From the NCBI GenBank assembly GCA_013399875.1, contig VXAZ01000971.1:244059-308058 (forward strand): 64,000 bases of DNA, given 5' to 3'. Positions 12,422 to 24,186 of this stretch are shown one piece after another. Under the pieces are notes generated by a model that saw only the letters and a program-made list of their open reading frames with translations, did no database searches and was not told the origin of the DNA. The translations under genes were made by a program, and so were the position numbers. Source of the stretch: Gymnorhina tibicen (Eukaryota; Chordata; Aves; Passeriformes; Artamidae). How positions within the stretch are numbered: position 1 is the stretch's first letter; each line of letters starts with the position of its first letter.

Positions 12422-13240
12422 GTAAGTGACAGTGGGAATAGCTGAAACAAAAGGCTCCCACTGGATGCTAGGAGGAGCTTTTCCCTCCTTTTTCTAGGGT
12501 CAGAACCATGAGAAAACCAGCACAGCACCTTTGACAACAACACTCAAGGCTAAGCAAGAATGAAGCCTCTGCCCTTCTCCCATTCCCAAATTCATAACTA
12601 TTGTGACAGAACAAGGTATCCCAGGAGATGGAGGATGCCCATACTTCAGCCATGAACACTCAGCTCAACAGCCACACTGTTCTGATGTAACATCCGTGGC
12701 AGTTCTGCTTTGAAGCTCCAAGGGCTCTGTAGGTCTATGCAGATGCAAGAACAAGATGAGGGATTGTTGACTTTATCTTAGTCATCAACTCCAGGAAAAG
12801 ACCTCTTCGCCACTTCATTCTTACTATCTAAACATCAGGTCCCTACTTGGAGGAAGGACAAAGTCCACCTAGAAGCTGTACTGCTCGGGGCTGTGCCTGG
12901 AAGGGACACACCTCACCCAAACACTTCAGATCCAAACACTGCTAAACGTTTAAAAACTGCATAATCAAGTGACAGCAGCAGAGCTTTGGCAAGACATCTG
13001 TCCATCTATAAATAGAAGCTCAACTGTGTGTCCTTATCACAGGGCTTTGATGTGTTTGGGGAGAATATTTTCTTCCCCTTCACCACCAAGTCCCAGGCAG
13101 CACAGATAATGGGCTTGAATCGATCCAGCTCAAGCAAACTTCCTACCACTGTGGCAGCATGCCAGCATCAAATAGGACAAGAGAACATGTGTCTGCTCAG
13201 AGCCAACCACAAGGAGCAGGCAGAAAATTGCTTTAGGCTC

Positions 13241-13256
13241 AAAAAAAAAAAAAAAN
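13241..13256. repeat. A15 homopolymer ending in an ambiguous base
   Basis: Fifteen As followed by a single N at 13,256, a typical homopolymer sequencing ambiguity. Confidence 0.9.
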
Positions 13257-14879
13257 TTGCAGATTTGTAGATCAATCTACAATGTATTTGTATTTTAGAG
13301 GTTTAAGAAAGTCAATAGAAACAAGATATATCATAGCTGCACAAGAAGCCGAGAAGTTGTATTTCTATTTATGCTGCTACTGGCGCTCCAGCCGCTGGCT
13401 CAATGTCCCGCTGTGGTCCCACATCACTACTTCTCCAGCAGGAAAGTCGAGGGGAAGGGGCTCCCTCCGCTGCTGCAGTTCACCACCCTGTTGGTTTTGC
13501 CAGGACAACTCAGCCCTGGAGCTGGTCGGGGTCTGATATACCTGAAGTGTGTCCCCACTGCACCTTGTGCCCTGCTTGCAGCAGGAGGGCAGCAGGAGGA
13601 CGCAGGGACCATTGGCAGAGGCCAGGCTGACCTCCCACAAAGTGCAGCTCATCTTTCTAGGCCTCTGTCCGCACGGGCTCAGCTCACAAATTGGCTCAGT
13701 CTCTGGGGATTCTCCAGGCAGTCCTGAGACAATCCCTTGGGATTTGTTTCTCAAGCTGGCGCTGCTGCAGAACTGCAGCAGCCTGACCTCTACAGACGCA
13801 TCCCCAGGGACGTGACAAGTTGGTTCCCTCCCGCAGACACGTCTGCCATGCACCCACCATTCCTCCTACACCATCATGGCATGACTTGGGAGAGGCCTTG
13901 CACAAACCCCTTTGCCACTCCTCTGGCTCCCTCAGCTCCACTGCAGGGCACTACAAAGCTTATTCAGGATTTTTTTCTCCCTTTTTTTATCATGGTGAGT
14001 CACGTAGCATGCCTTATCAAACCAGACCTAAATCATGTCTGCCTCTCCCCAGATGTAATATGTCAGCCATTTAACGTGCAATTATCCCACATTTACAAAT
14101 CCACGAGAGGCTCTTGTCCCCTCATGGGCAGGAGTGCTCACATCCCTGTGCTGGAGCCTGTCCTAATGAGCCACCAGGAAGTGGATCCCACTGCAACTGG
14201 CCACATTCATTTCCCAGCCTCCGTAAGGCACAAAACCCCATTTCCTGGCTTCCACCCTCTGCCTCAGAGGGTGAAGAAAAAAGTGTGCATGCAGATTGGA
14301 AAGAGTTGGCTGTACACCATCGGTCAACAGGAAGAAGTCCCCGGGCTGTGGGATGCCCAGCTCCAGACATCCTTCTGCCCCAGAGCCCATCCAGGCATGG
14401 GAAAACAGGTCAGCCTGCAACACAGGAAGCAGAAACCAGCTTTCTACCCTTCCTACACAGCTAAAACTCGTGCAAACGCCTGCCACACATCTCACCAAAC
14501 CCTTTGGGAGAGGAAGCCAGTGATGTAGGGCAGGGACTGGCAGCTGATGCACCAACGCTGGCAGGAGTACCAGCCTGCTGATGCTTCTCCAACCCCCTTC
14601 CCATCTCTCCGCCAGGCTCAAGCTCCTCTAGCAGCACATCATCTGGGCTGGGCTCTTACTCCCCGCTGCCACGCACAAGCAGGCATCAGGGGACGTATCA
14701 TTCCACAGATCCGAGGAAGAAACAAGCAGCATTAACTGGTAGCATGTGTGTATGGAGACCCCTCAAACCCTTTTCTCCCTTGCTCCCATCTGCTCTGCTC
14801 TGGGCCACTAAATCCAATTCAGCAGCGCTCAGAGCTTGTACCAAAGCTGCGACACATTTGTCAGATCCCTTACTAGACC

Positions 14880-15025
14880 CATGGCTAATTTTACAACGCT
14901 AATTTATCTCACCATATTATATCGCTTTCATTTCATCCCCCCAGGATCCCATTACTGCCAGTGTACCTTGTAGCCAGCATGTAACAGTAATTGGTATTAT
15001 TAGCGACGTACCCTGCTCGAGCTGC
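14880..15025. promoter_or_regulatory. Putative conserved non-coding element, TAAT-rich
   Basis: An AT-rich island with repeated TAAT/ATTA cores ('ggctaattt', 'cgctaattta', 'cagtaattggtattattagcg') flanked by GC-moderate DNA. No ORF or repeat explains it. Function is inferred from motif clustering only. Confidence 0.15.
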
Positions 15026-16377
15026 TCTATTTGCAGAGCTGCAAGGAGTCCTGTGGGTGGGCTGATCTACCTCGACGATGGGGAGGGAAGGAGTCCGTGT
15101 TCCGTGCCACTCTGCGGATGCCACCAAGGACCAATGCCAAGGGCAGGGTTTTGCTGCTGTAGAGCATCTCTGCACACCCACACCCCAGCCCACTCCCCAC
15201 TGTGACTCCATCAGGTGTTGCCCACCCCTGGGTTCCTTAGCCTTGACCTTTTAACTCCAGGGCAAACAATCAGCTGTGCACACAGGGAGCATTTCTGTCC
15301 TTGCTTGTGGCTCAAAGTATAAAGGACTCAGCTTATCCAGGGTTAAAGGGGCTACAAAACAACTCTGGGAAGCATGATGCAGAGGTAGAGGGCAGGGAAG
15401 CTGCACAGGGAAAATTCATCATTCATGCTGTTTTGGCCAACAGTTTCTCCTCTTTGGTGTAAGCGATTGCTTTCTAGGATCAACATAATTAAAGCCATGC
15501 AGTTTCAGCTAAGTTAGAGGCTGCACTAGTCAAACAGTGACAATTCCCACTTAAGATGTCCTTGTCTGGCATTTAGAGACTTGTTAAATTTTAATTCATC
15601 ATTTTAATTTCTCAGGCACAGCACCAGCAAGCACTGGGCTTCTCCAACACAGCTCTGCAGGGTCTGCATCCCTGAGTGGGGCAGCTCCGTCCCCAGGCCC
15701 CTTCCCTGCTCCACCACGGCTCGGAGAACACGATCCCAAACCCCTCCTCAAGCAGCACTGTGTTACCACAGCCCCATACTGAGCACACAGGCAACAGGTC
15801 TCAGAGGTGGGGCAACCTCTTGCCCATGGTTGCTGCTGGTGGTGGTCTCCTAAGGGGATGCACTCCTTTTCAAGCAAAGCCCATGTACCTCATCCCTGAT
15901 GCTGCAGCCTGCCAGGGCAGGAGAGCAAAAAAAACATCAAGCAGACCCGAGAGCTCCCAAGTTGTGCTTGTCTGCAAGAGGTGGCACCTCACCTCCCACC
16001 ACACAGCTGGGCTGGGTGACACTTACCTGCTCCAGAGTGGTTCAGCCACGAGCTACTGCGGTTAGACTGTGTATGTCTCAGCTGCCCAAAGGGCTTTCAA
16101 CTGGGAGAGCTCTTTATGGAGAAGTTGTCCATGGGCAGCCCATAACATGTTCCAGGCTGTTCATCCATACCTGCCCCTCCACATCCTAAATAACCACTCT
16201 CAGCGTCTGCCCTCTTTGCACAGCAGCCAAAAGGCTGCTCACACGCCAGAGCCAGGAGCAGCCTTTGTCACACTTTAATAAATACCATCCTCACCAGAAG
16301 ACACATGTCCTGCACTCCCAGAGAGCACACCAACTCAGGGCAAGTTGGGTGAGCAAGGTTTTTAACCCACCTCTTAC

Positions 16378-16482
16378 CTCTCCACCAGTCCAGAGTCCTT
16401 GGGGCGTCCCCAATTTCTCATAAACGTCTGGGGGATTCTTCTGGCTGCTTGACCAACCCTCGCCGCTCAGATCTGGGATTTT
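16378..16482 (-). CDS. Candidate internal coding exon, unrecognised
   Basis: Read on the minus strand, a pyrimidine-rich tract ('ttgtctcttctgttttgttg') ends in AAG at 16,483. A 105-nt segment follows, closed by GAG|GTAAGA, a strong donor. Exactly one frame is open across the segment; the other two contain stops. It gives 35 residues starting KIPDLSGEGW, with NPPDVYEKLG in the middle and ending LWTGGE. Both splice junctions are phase 0 and the length is a multiple of three, as for a cassette exon. It also contains CpG dinucleotides in coding-like positions. I do not recognise the protein family, and no neighbouring exon could be firmly linked. A chance pseudo-exon remains quite possible. Confidence 0.27.
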
Positions 16483-17502
16483 CTTCAACAAAACAGAAGA
16501 GACAACCTGTCAGGTTACCTGGTGAAGCTCTGCCACTGCTTCGGGTTTAGGAAACAACCAAGGTGGGGCAGCATCTGTTCCCCAGCCCTGACAGCTGGGG
16601 GTAACCGGTGCAAACACGAAGCTAGTTAAGAGTAAGAGCCCTCCCACAAGAGCGTCACAGTCCAGCCCCACAGCACGTATTTGCTTAATTATTTCGATTC
16701 AGAGACATGAAATGGGAGAGGGGGGAAAAAAAACCCTGCAGCTTGGGGCATCTCTGATGTTCTTTAAAGACAGACAGCAACGCTCTCGAGACGGAACAGC
16801 ACAGCACTGTCAGCCCAGCACCAAGGCATTCGCCCACGAGGTCTTGTGCTGCTTGAGCCCTAATCCTGAAAAGCCTCACACACGTGTTAAACGGTGCAGG
16901 GAGAGACCACTCCGGCTGAACCCAGGAGTGTGAAGAGGAAAGCATGCCTGTACGGCTTTGCAGCACGGACACCAAGGACTGGAAACGGGAGGAGAACTTT
17001 CTGTGGTACGTGTGACACGCTGCCTGGTGAGATGGAGTCAGAGGCATTAGTGTAACCAGTGGTGCTCTCCCTTACAGCAGGAAATACGCTTTTTGTGTTA
17101 GACAAACAAATTATCAGTCGAAATCTGTGCTCATTATCCAGCTCTTGTGGCTGAGGTTGTGTTGCTCCCCCCACTTCTTTTTAAATGTTTTGAAGAGGAA
17201 AAAAAAAAGTCTTATAGTTCTGCATTATTAAAAATGAGAAATAGGAGCCAAAACCCACTGGCAAGAGGAAAGTCTGGGAGTCACTCCTGCAGAGATTCTT
17301 TCCCAAGGGTGACAGTGACTCCAAGCCTGGAACACCACAGGCTTTAATTAGCACCCAGCCCTCAGCTGATGAGCTTTGCCAGAGTTCCTCCCAGGACCTC
17401 ATGCAAAGCCTGGGCGAGCCAACGGGAGGATGCTACAGAAACCCAAACTACAAACCCTATCTACCCCCTGCCTGCCTACAAAAACTAAATAAATAAATGA
17501 CA

Positions 17503-17513
17503 CCCCCCCCCCC
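17503..17513. repeat. C11 homopolymer
   Basis: Eleven consecutive Cs after an 'aaataaataaatga' stretch. Low complexity; no function inferred. Confidence 0.85.
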
Positions 17514-18771
17514 GAAACTCCACTGGGTGTCTGATGGCAAAACCCTCATTTGCAAAGTGCTTGGAAATAATTACAAAGTCTTCCCAGACTTTACAAGGAG
17601 GGAAGTGGACTGTTTGTCATGCCGGCAGCCACGGTGTGCCGCAATTTATCACGGTTGTCAGGTGTCAGCCACCAAGAAATTTAACTCCAGGTGCCCCAAG
17701 CCCAGCACCCGCAACGCCCCATCACTCAAAAGCTGCTCTGCCAAGCACCCCAGAGCTGAGGAGTGACTGGCAAACAGGGGAGAGGGCTGCTCCCCACCAA
17801 GCCTCCTCTCACTCTGCAATGCCAATGTAACTCATTGATTATTTTTTCGAAATGTTTTTGGCTATGGGTGTTGTTTTTTTTCCCTACCCAGAGATGAAGT
17901 GGAACAAAGGAGACCAGGCTATAGCAAGAGATGAGGCTCGTTTGTCATTACCTGCCAGAGACCCTCCTGGGCTCTAATTCCAGCTTGGCAGGGACATGAG
18001 AAGAAAGACTGGGCTTAGAGCACTGAGTAGCCTCAGGGAGGGAGCGCGTTATTATGGGTACAAAGTGCAAAATCCTGGTGTCTTTTCTGAGAGACATCTC
18101 TGAACCCTGTGGAAAAGGACTGACACCCCCTGCCACCTCTGTGCTCATCAGACAAGCCAGCCCTGCCACAGGTCCAGCAGCCCAGCTTTCCACATGGCAG
18201 TCAAAGCATGACTTGCTTTTTGGGCACTCCAAATTGAAGTCAAACTGGGTTTTGGAGGAACTTAGCATGTCCAAACCAGGTCAACAGCTGACGGACCTGG
18301 TTTGGGGCATGAGTTACTGCTGAGCCAGAGGGAAGATCTGTGAGCTGTGCTTCCCCATAATCAAGGGACAGTCTTGATCACAGCTCAGGTGGGCTGACAT
18401 AAGGAGCAAATGTCATCAGCCACAGAGCAGGGACAAGTCCTGGGTCAGGTCCCTGCAGGAGAGCTTGCATCACTGCGGAGCTCACCCCGCATCAGCAGGA
18501 CTCGAGCAATGACATGGTCAGGGCACTTCAGCAATGTGACACTTGCTTTATAGGGCCAGTCTGGGCTGCTCCACTGACATACTCCTGTTTTGGCCATTTC
18601 TATAGCAACAAGCTGACTTTAGAGGAACTTGCCTGCAAAAGCACTAACTTTTTAAACAGGTCCTTGCAAAATCCTGGAGGAAGCCCAGCACCCAAGGCAT
18701 GCTGCGTGTCCCACGTGACACATCTGCATGGCACAGCAAGGGCTAGTGGAACCCACTGAACCACTTGCTTT

Positions 18772-18799
18772 AAAAAAAAAAAAAAAAAAAACCAAAAAA
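18772..18799. repeat. A-rich homopolymer (A20 + CC + A9)
   Basis: Twenty As, then CC, then nine As. On the minus strand this is a long T tract. No adjoining retroelement was recognised. Confidence 0.9.
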
Positions 18800-18944
18800 A
18801 AAGAGAAAAGGTTTGTTTTGGAAGAGTTCTATCAAGGAAAGGGCATATGAAATCAAGTCTGCTGCAATTATTCAATCATTGGAACATATCCNGATCCATG
18901 AATTTTACTTGCACCAGCAGAAGGGGCCCAACGTTTCCCAGCAG

Positions 18945-19125
18945 CCATCCCGTGCAGGAGCTGGGGGGCACAGGTTTTGCAGTCCTGCGTGCTCGAGGCA
19001 GTTCCTGCTGCGGGGAGCTCCCCGCACACGCTGTGTGCGACACACCCGCGCGATTCAGAGCCTCGCGACTTGGCGCGGGGAAGGTGGATTTTTGTGGCGT
19101 CAGCAGCAGGCAGATCCCTGAAGCC
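18945..19125. promoter_or_regulatory. Short CpG-dense patch with an 18-bp palindrome
   Basis: About sixteen CpG dinucleotides fall within roughly 180 bp, whereas most of the window is CpG-poor. The patch holds 'cccgcgcgattc', 'ctcgcgac' and 'ggcgcgggg', plus the perfect palindrome TGCGGGGAGCTCCCCGCA (19,009-19,026). The core of the palindrome fits the NF-kB consensus GGGRNNYYCC. It lies about 110 bp from the 57-N gap. This could be the edge of a small CpG-island promoter whose body is missing. No TATA box or associated gene was found. Confidence 0.25.
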
Positions 19126-19218
19126 TGGCTCAAAACCTTCCCCCAAACTATCAGGTCCAATCTTGCGGCACAAAGATACTGGAATTTCTTCAGCACAAAT
19201 GCAAGAATTTTTCCTGCC

Positions 19219-19311
19219 TTTTTTTTTTTTTTTTNNNNNNNNNNNNNNNNNNNNNNNNNNNNNNNNNNNNNNNNNNNNNNNNNNNNNNNNNAATCCTCTC
19301 CCCCCCCCCCC
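19219..19311. repeat. T16 tract, 57-N assembly gap, C12 tract
   Basis: Sixteen Ts (19,219-19,234) lead into a run of 57 Ns (19,235-19,291). After 'aatcctct' the sequence resumes with twelve Cs (19,300-19,311). Extreme base composition on both sides explains the break. ORFs containing X residues across this gap are artefacts. The gap lies just to the right of the CpG-dense patch at 18,945-19,125, so GC-rich sequence may be missing. Confidence 0.9.
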
Positions 19312-22300
19312 AACCCTGTTCTGAAGGCAGCTTAAAACTCTCTTTGCTAAAATTTTCCAAAAAAATTCAGCCGGAGGCAGAGACATGTGAAGTTTCAGTC
19401 CAAATGGTTAAAGGCTGGCGTAGTTTCAAGCAACTGAAGACAGGGGCTTATAATCAGAAGTGTCAGGCAGCCTTAATTATATTATTTCCTGAAGGAAATA
19501 GTTTTCCCTGCCGAAGTCCAGGAGTTATTAAAAAAAGTTGACCTCACTGGAACCAATCAAGATGGAGACAAGAAGCCTGTGATGGATTCTTAAGGCAGGC
19601 GTGTTCATGCATCTCTATTTCCAGGGGTCCAGGATTTTAGGACAGGTGCTCCCACACAAGCCTAGCTTTGTGACAGCTGAGAGCCAGGACCCAGCATGTG
19701 GAGCCCCCTCCCATCCATCCTCATGCAGTGCCCTGGGCAGGGGCACGTGGGAGCCCCATGCACTGCAGGAGGGTGCCTGCCTGTGCCCAGATCGATTACT
19801 TCGCCAAAGCAAGCGAGGAAAAACAGCCGGATGCTTTGTAGCTGTCAGGAGCACACAGGCTTTTTGTCCGTGTCTTCCTCTGTGACCATAAATAAAAGTG
19901 ACAGCAACTTTATTTAGGACTTCTTCCAGTTAAGAGGGGATGGAAGAAAAGTGAAAAATGAAATCGTAGCTCAGCAGAGGCAGAGGGGGAAGGTCCTGGA
20001 GGCACAGCTCAGGCTGTGCCACTGCTGCAGCAGCCTGGGGTGGTGGCAGCCCTCACTCTCCAAAATCAGCACCTCTTCATCCCCATCAGTGCACCCTTCT
20101 CCCCTGCACTTCCAGTCACAGAAATCCCAATCCCAATTCCAGTCTTACACTGCAGCCCCTGCCTCCACTCCCCAGTGCTAGAGAGGTTCAAGCATCTGGA
20201 GTGAGTCAGGGGTGGAATAACCATTTCTCCTTTCCTCCTAAAAGAGACCGAAACAACCCCCAAATAATCCAGAGGAGAAAGTCACCTGTTCCCTGCACAC
20301 ATGCAGAGGTTGTACTTGTAGCACCAACAGCTGCCCCGAAAGGCAGCTCAGTCCTGTGCATCTCACCAGCATGGCTGAGCAGGGAGTGCAGCATCTCCAC
20401 CAGCATCCACTACCGCAGAAAGTCCTGTCTATTTTGGCTACAACCTCCAAGGAGTATTTTGCCACTGAGGAAAGACATGCTTTCTATAAAAAGCATGGGA
20501 GAGGAGGGAAGGCTGCTCTGCAAGAGGGCTGAGCACGCTGCAGACCCAGCCCCAGGAAATGCCCCATCTTGAGGGAGCACAGCCAGGGTTTGAGCATCCC
20601 AGTCTGGTCTCCCCCAGCTCCCTGCAGCATCTCCCAGCAGCACAGCACCTCGTGAATCACAACGGTATTGCAACACGCTGATAACAGGCTCTGTTTCAAC
20701 CTTCATCCTGCTTGCACCAGTGCTGAGCCAGAGTTACACCACAAGCCAAAATCCACTGCCAGTTCCCAGGTGCTTAGAGACTTGACTGGAGCTCTTTTGG
20801 AGTTTGTGCCATGCACTTGCACACAAACACCAATGCTCAGGGCAGGCATGTAGGAAAAGAACCCCCTCCCACCCCTGGGGATGTGCCCACCCCATGCAGA
20901 AAGGTTTAGGGTGGAAGTTGTGTGCAGGTCCCCAGGGAGAGAGGCTGCCAGTGACCTCATGGGTTTCTTCCACTGCTGCCCTCTCCGCTGCCATGAGTCA
21001 GAGATTAATGACAGGCCATTTGTCAGCACCGGTGGCATCATTGCCAATCTCATTTCTGAGCAGACATCTGACCTTGCTTGCCTCCCCGAGACCCGTGTTA
21101 CCGCATGGCTCCAGCAGCCTCCTGACAGCTCCCAGGGGAAGCAACACAAGGCAAGGAACTGGGCTGTGGCAGCCTGATCCTGAGTCAGGATGCACTTCAG
21201 CTCAGGATGAGCAGTGTTTGTCAGCTTGTCCCACTGCCCTACTCTCCTCCCAGCTGGCACCCAAGAAAGGGTCTCTCTTACCAAGCACTGGAGAAGGGAG
21301 ATCTGTGCCCAAAGAGGAGGGCATAGGCACAGCAAGCCTTGCCCGAAACTCAGAAAGGAAGGTGGAAGCAGGTGTGGGGGACACATGACCTTGTCCCCAA
21401 GCCTGCAGTATCCTGTGTCTCTGCCCACACTACGCAGCCAGCTGGAGGCATCGGTGTGCAATTCCAGCTGTGGCACCCAGAGCTTCTCCACAGTCAGCCA
21501 TGACCCAGTCTGAATCTTAACCCAGACCTCATTCAGTCAGGAGACCAGACACAGATCCACCCTGCATTCCTAAGCAGAGCTTGTACCATGTCCTGAGGCG
21601 TAGATGACCTATGCCACAGGGCCCAGCACTCCTCTGCCCAAAACCAGACCATGCTGTCACTGCACAAGTCCACTATGTGGCTGTCACTTGGTCACCACAC
21701 ACAGCTCTGGTCCTCACAGAAGGGGAATAGTGAGACAACAAGAGGCAGAGGGGAAGGAGAACAAAGCTTCTACTGCATCAGGGCATTCCAAACACACCAA
21801 GGCTTTTCAGCCTGGGAAGGAGGAGGCAGGGCTTAGCCACAGGACCTCGGGCTAGACATACTGTGTTGGCCAAGCCATAATGTCCACACTGCTCCCTACT
21901 AAACAACAGAAAACAAATGATTTCCAGAGGGGCAGGGAAAATTCGAGAACAGGTCTTCTGACAAGTGCTGGTCCTGATGCAAGCTTTGCCTCAACACAAC
22001 CCTCAGCTTTAGACAGCCAGATGCATCCCCACCAGGAGGGATGAGACAACCACCAACACAGCTCTTCTTCTGTGCCAAATCAAGCCAGTCCCAGCTCTCA
22101 TACTTTTCAGAAGGAGAACAAATTAAAATGATGTGGGACTGGAAAAGACCCACTTGGTTAAGATGAAGAAATCAGTGCCATTAAACGTCATTAGAGTAAT
22201 ATGCCCAGAAAGCTTCATAAAAGGAGATACCATATGATTGAATGCTCTCCAGATCCTCATTTTACACAGACCCAAAACATCAACCCAGAGCCTCTTTTAA

Positions 22301-22727
22301 CAGCCAACTCTCACAACGATCAGAAGGTTTTAGGTTTTGTTTTGTGATGTGTTGTTTTTTTTTTTTCCTGAGGAGCTTTTGGGTGTGCAATTGAAACTAC
22401 AATTCCTTTAGTTCCTGGGGGGGTGAAAAATAAAAATCATTTTTCATTAAGCTGAAGCAAATGGCATTTTTGCTTGTCAAAAATATTTGACACAACTCTG
22501 ATAGACTCGACCAGACATATAAATAAAAGATTTAAATTCTTCTGCTTCGGAGCTTAAGAAAAACCTGCTGTCAGTCCCGCACTAGTACAAGCTCTCTCGT
22601 ACAGGTCACACTCCCTGGGGGCTGCCAGCACCATTCCAGCACTGATGCTAGGACAGAGGGCAGGTACCAGCCACACCAGCCCGTTCATGGAAGTAAAACC
22701 CCACCAGCCTGTGTTGTCCCTCTGCAG
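19312..22727. other. Single-copy non-coding stretch
   Basis: Contains the interrupted palindrome TATTTCC-TGAA-GGAAATA (19,483-19,500). The 262-codon minus-strand ORF at 20,703-21,491 overlaps equally long plus-strand ORFs and shows no domain. An AT-rich island lies at about 22,320-22,560. Confidence 0.55.
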
Positions 22728-22798
22728 GCTGCTCTCTCTGAGACTGGATTAGCCTCCCCTGGCTCAAGCAGCACACAGCCGGCTCCAGCGATGGGGAG
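22728..22798 (+). other. Candidate short exon
   Basis: A strong acceptor ('tgtgttgtccctctgcag') and the donor GGGGAG|GTGAGC bound 71 nt. Only one frame is open, giving AALSETGLASPG... followed by a Ser/Pro/Gln-rich end. The composition is low-complexity and there is no family match. Confidence 0.13.
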
Positions 22799-23371
22799 GT
22801 GAGCAGCATCGATCCCTTCCCTCTCCTGCCACCATCCATATCTGATAGCAGCATCGACCGAGCAGCACTGGATGCTGTATTTCCTCGGCCACCTGGGCGG
22901 TGCACCAGCAGCCACCGAGCCCCCTTCCCCATCCGTCGTGTCAGCGAGGTGGCCGCAGATGCCGTGACAAGACACAGAGCGGTGTTGGAGCCCATTTTGA
23001 AATCCGTCTATCCTATTCAAGCCAGAGAGGCTTATGTGAATGGATTTATACTGTTTGCCCCAATATTTAGCTACTGAGCTGACTAATCTGTGTGCAAGAA
23101 AAACCCCGGTGGCTCAGAGGCTGAGCAATCTACATCATTCATCATTTAGATTAGCTATTGTCTTAATCCTCTTTAAACTACTGTATAATACATAAGGGAA
23201 TGGATGTCCTATATGCTCGGGATATGCAGAAAAATCTCAGGCTGAAGCTCAGAAACTTGGACAGAAGCAAGAATGACAAATCCTACCACACCACAGAGGA
23301 AAAAGGAAACTTGTTGCAACCCGTGACAGATGGTTTAACTTCTTCTTGCTCTATCCACCCCAGCAGCCTTT

Positions 23372-23417
23372 AATTATTTCCTAGCCAGCTTCCCAATTAC
23401 TTCCCAGGCAGCTTCCT
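23372..23417. repeat. 23-bp tandem duplication
   Basis: Two adjacent 23-bp units (23,372-23,394 and 23,395-23,417), each starting AATTA and containing 'cagcttcc', with four mismatches. The duplication carries two copies of an AATTA homeodomain-type core. Confidence 0.75.
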
Positions 23418-24156
23418 AAAGCTCTTCTGCCCTGTCCCTTCATTACAACCTCATTATGAACTGTGGGCCTCAACCTGCAGCAGCCCATGCCATGTGGTCT
23501 TGCTGCTGCCCCAAGGATGGACAGCCCTGTGCCCCGGGAGCTGGGACATCCCACTCCAGCATCAGCTGTGGCTGTGCTGCTGTCAGAAAGGCTATGGCTC
23601 TGCCCAGCCCAGTGCCATGCTTTGGGCCATGCCTGCCAAACAGGTAGGCTCAGGTCAAGGATTAAAGCCTGCTTGGATATCCAGGATCATGCCACGCCTT
23701 GCTGCAGTGCCCGGCTGGAGGATGAACAAAACCAGGTTTCTTTATGGTAACAGCAAAGAGTTCAGGGGCTGAAGGAGGGACTGCAACAAGGCAGTCGCAA
23801 ACAAGGCTTTAGTTCACTGCCTGCCAGAGCTGAGGGAACTAATAAACAGACAGATGAGCTAAATTGTCTTCTGAACCTCTGTATCAGTATTCACATTACA
23901 GAGGCTGCTTCCAGCAATTCCAGCGTATTAATAATAAATGCTACATAATTACAGCAGACTTGCTTTGTCCTCTCTTCCTGTTTACTGTCAATGTCTCTTT
24001 AACCCTTTGCAGCCCACAGCTGGCTCTCCACTGGCACCAGACCCTCCACAGATAGCACAGCCATCACTGATGGGTGTCTCTCCCAGCTCTCTCCTGGGCA
24101 GGTCAGGGTGCAAGGGGAGGTGAAGGAAAGCTCAAGTACTGATACCACTCCATAGG

Positions 24157-24186
24157 CCTGTCAAATGCCTACCTGTCAAATGCCTG
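24157..24186. repeat. 15-bp tandem duplication
   Basis: Units 24,157-24,171 and 24,172-24,186 are both 'cctgtcaaatgcct' plus one final base (A versus G). The duplication is nearly perfect, so it probably arose recently. Confidence 0.85.

Larger units (their letters stand above)
12430..16377. other. Single-copy non-coding stretch
   Basis: The 263-codon plus-strand ORF at 13,737-14,528 overlaps long ORFs on both strands and shows no domain, so I treat it as chance. A near-perfect minus-strand donor (GAGCAG|GTAAGTG, near 16,026) has no acceptor that leaves an open frame. Confidence 0.55.
16490..18944. other. Single-copy non-coding stretch
   Basis: Holds the C11 and A20 runs and an ambiguous base at 18,892. 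No gene or interspersed repeat was recognised. Confidence 0.55.

Noticed and set aside
13737..14528. 263-codon plus-strand ORF
   Set aside because: Overlapping ORFs in other frames on both strands and no family resemblance.
16026..16100. Near-perfect minus-strand 5' splice site at about 16,026
   Set aside because: No upstream acceptor gives an open frame, so coding use is not supported; a non-coding exon remains possible.
18868..19386. ORFs spanning the run of Ns on both strands
   Set aside because: They contain unknown residues across the assembly gap and cannot be evaluated.
20703..21491. 262-codon minus-strand ORF
   Set aside because: Overlapped by a 194-codon plus-strand ORF, Trp/Cys-rich without domain pattern; typical of chance ORFs in GC-moderate DNA.
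22120..22170. Faint resemblance to an inverted CR1 3' end ('actggaaaagacccac')
   Set aside because: Only a few words match and no octamer tail is present, so a CR1 call is not supportable.
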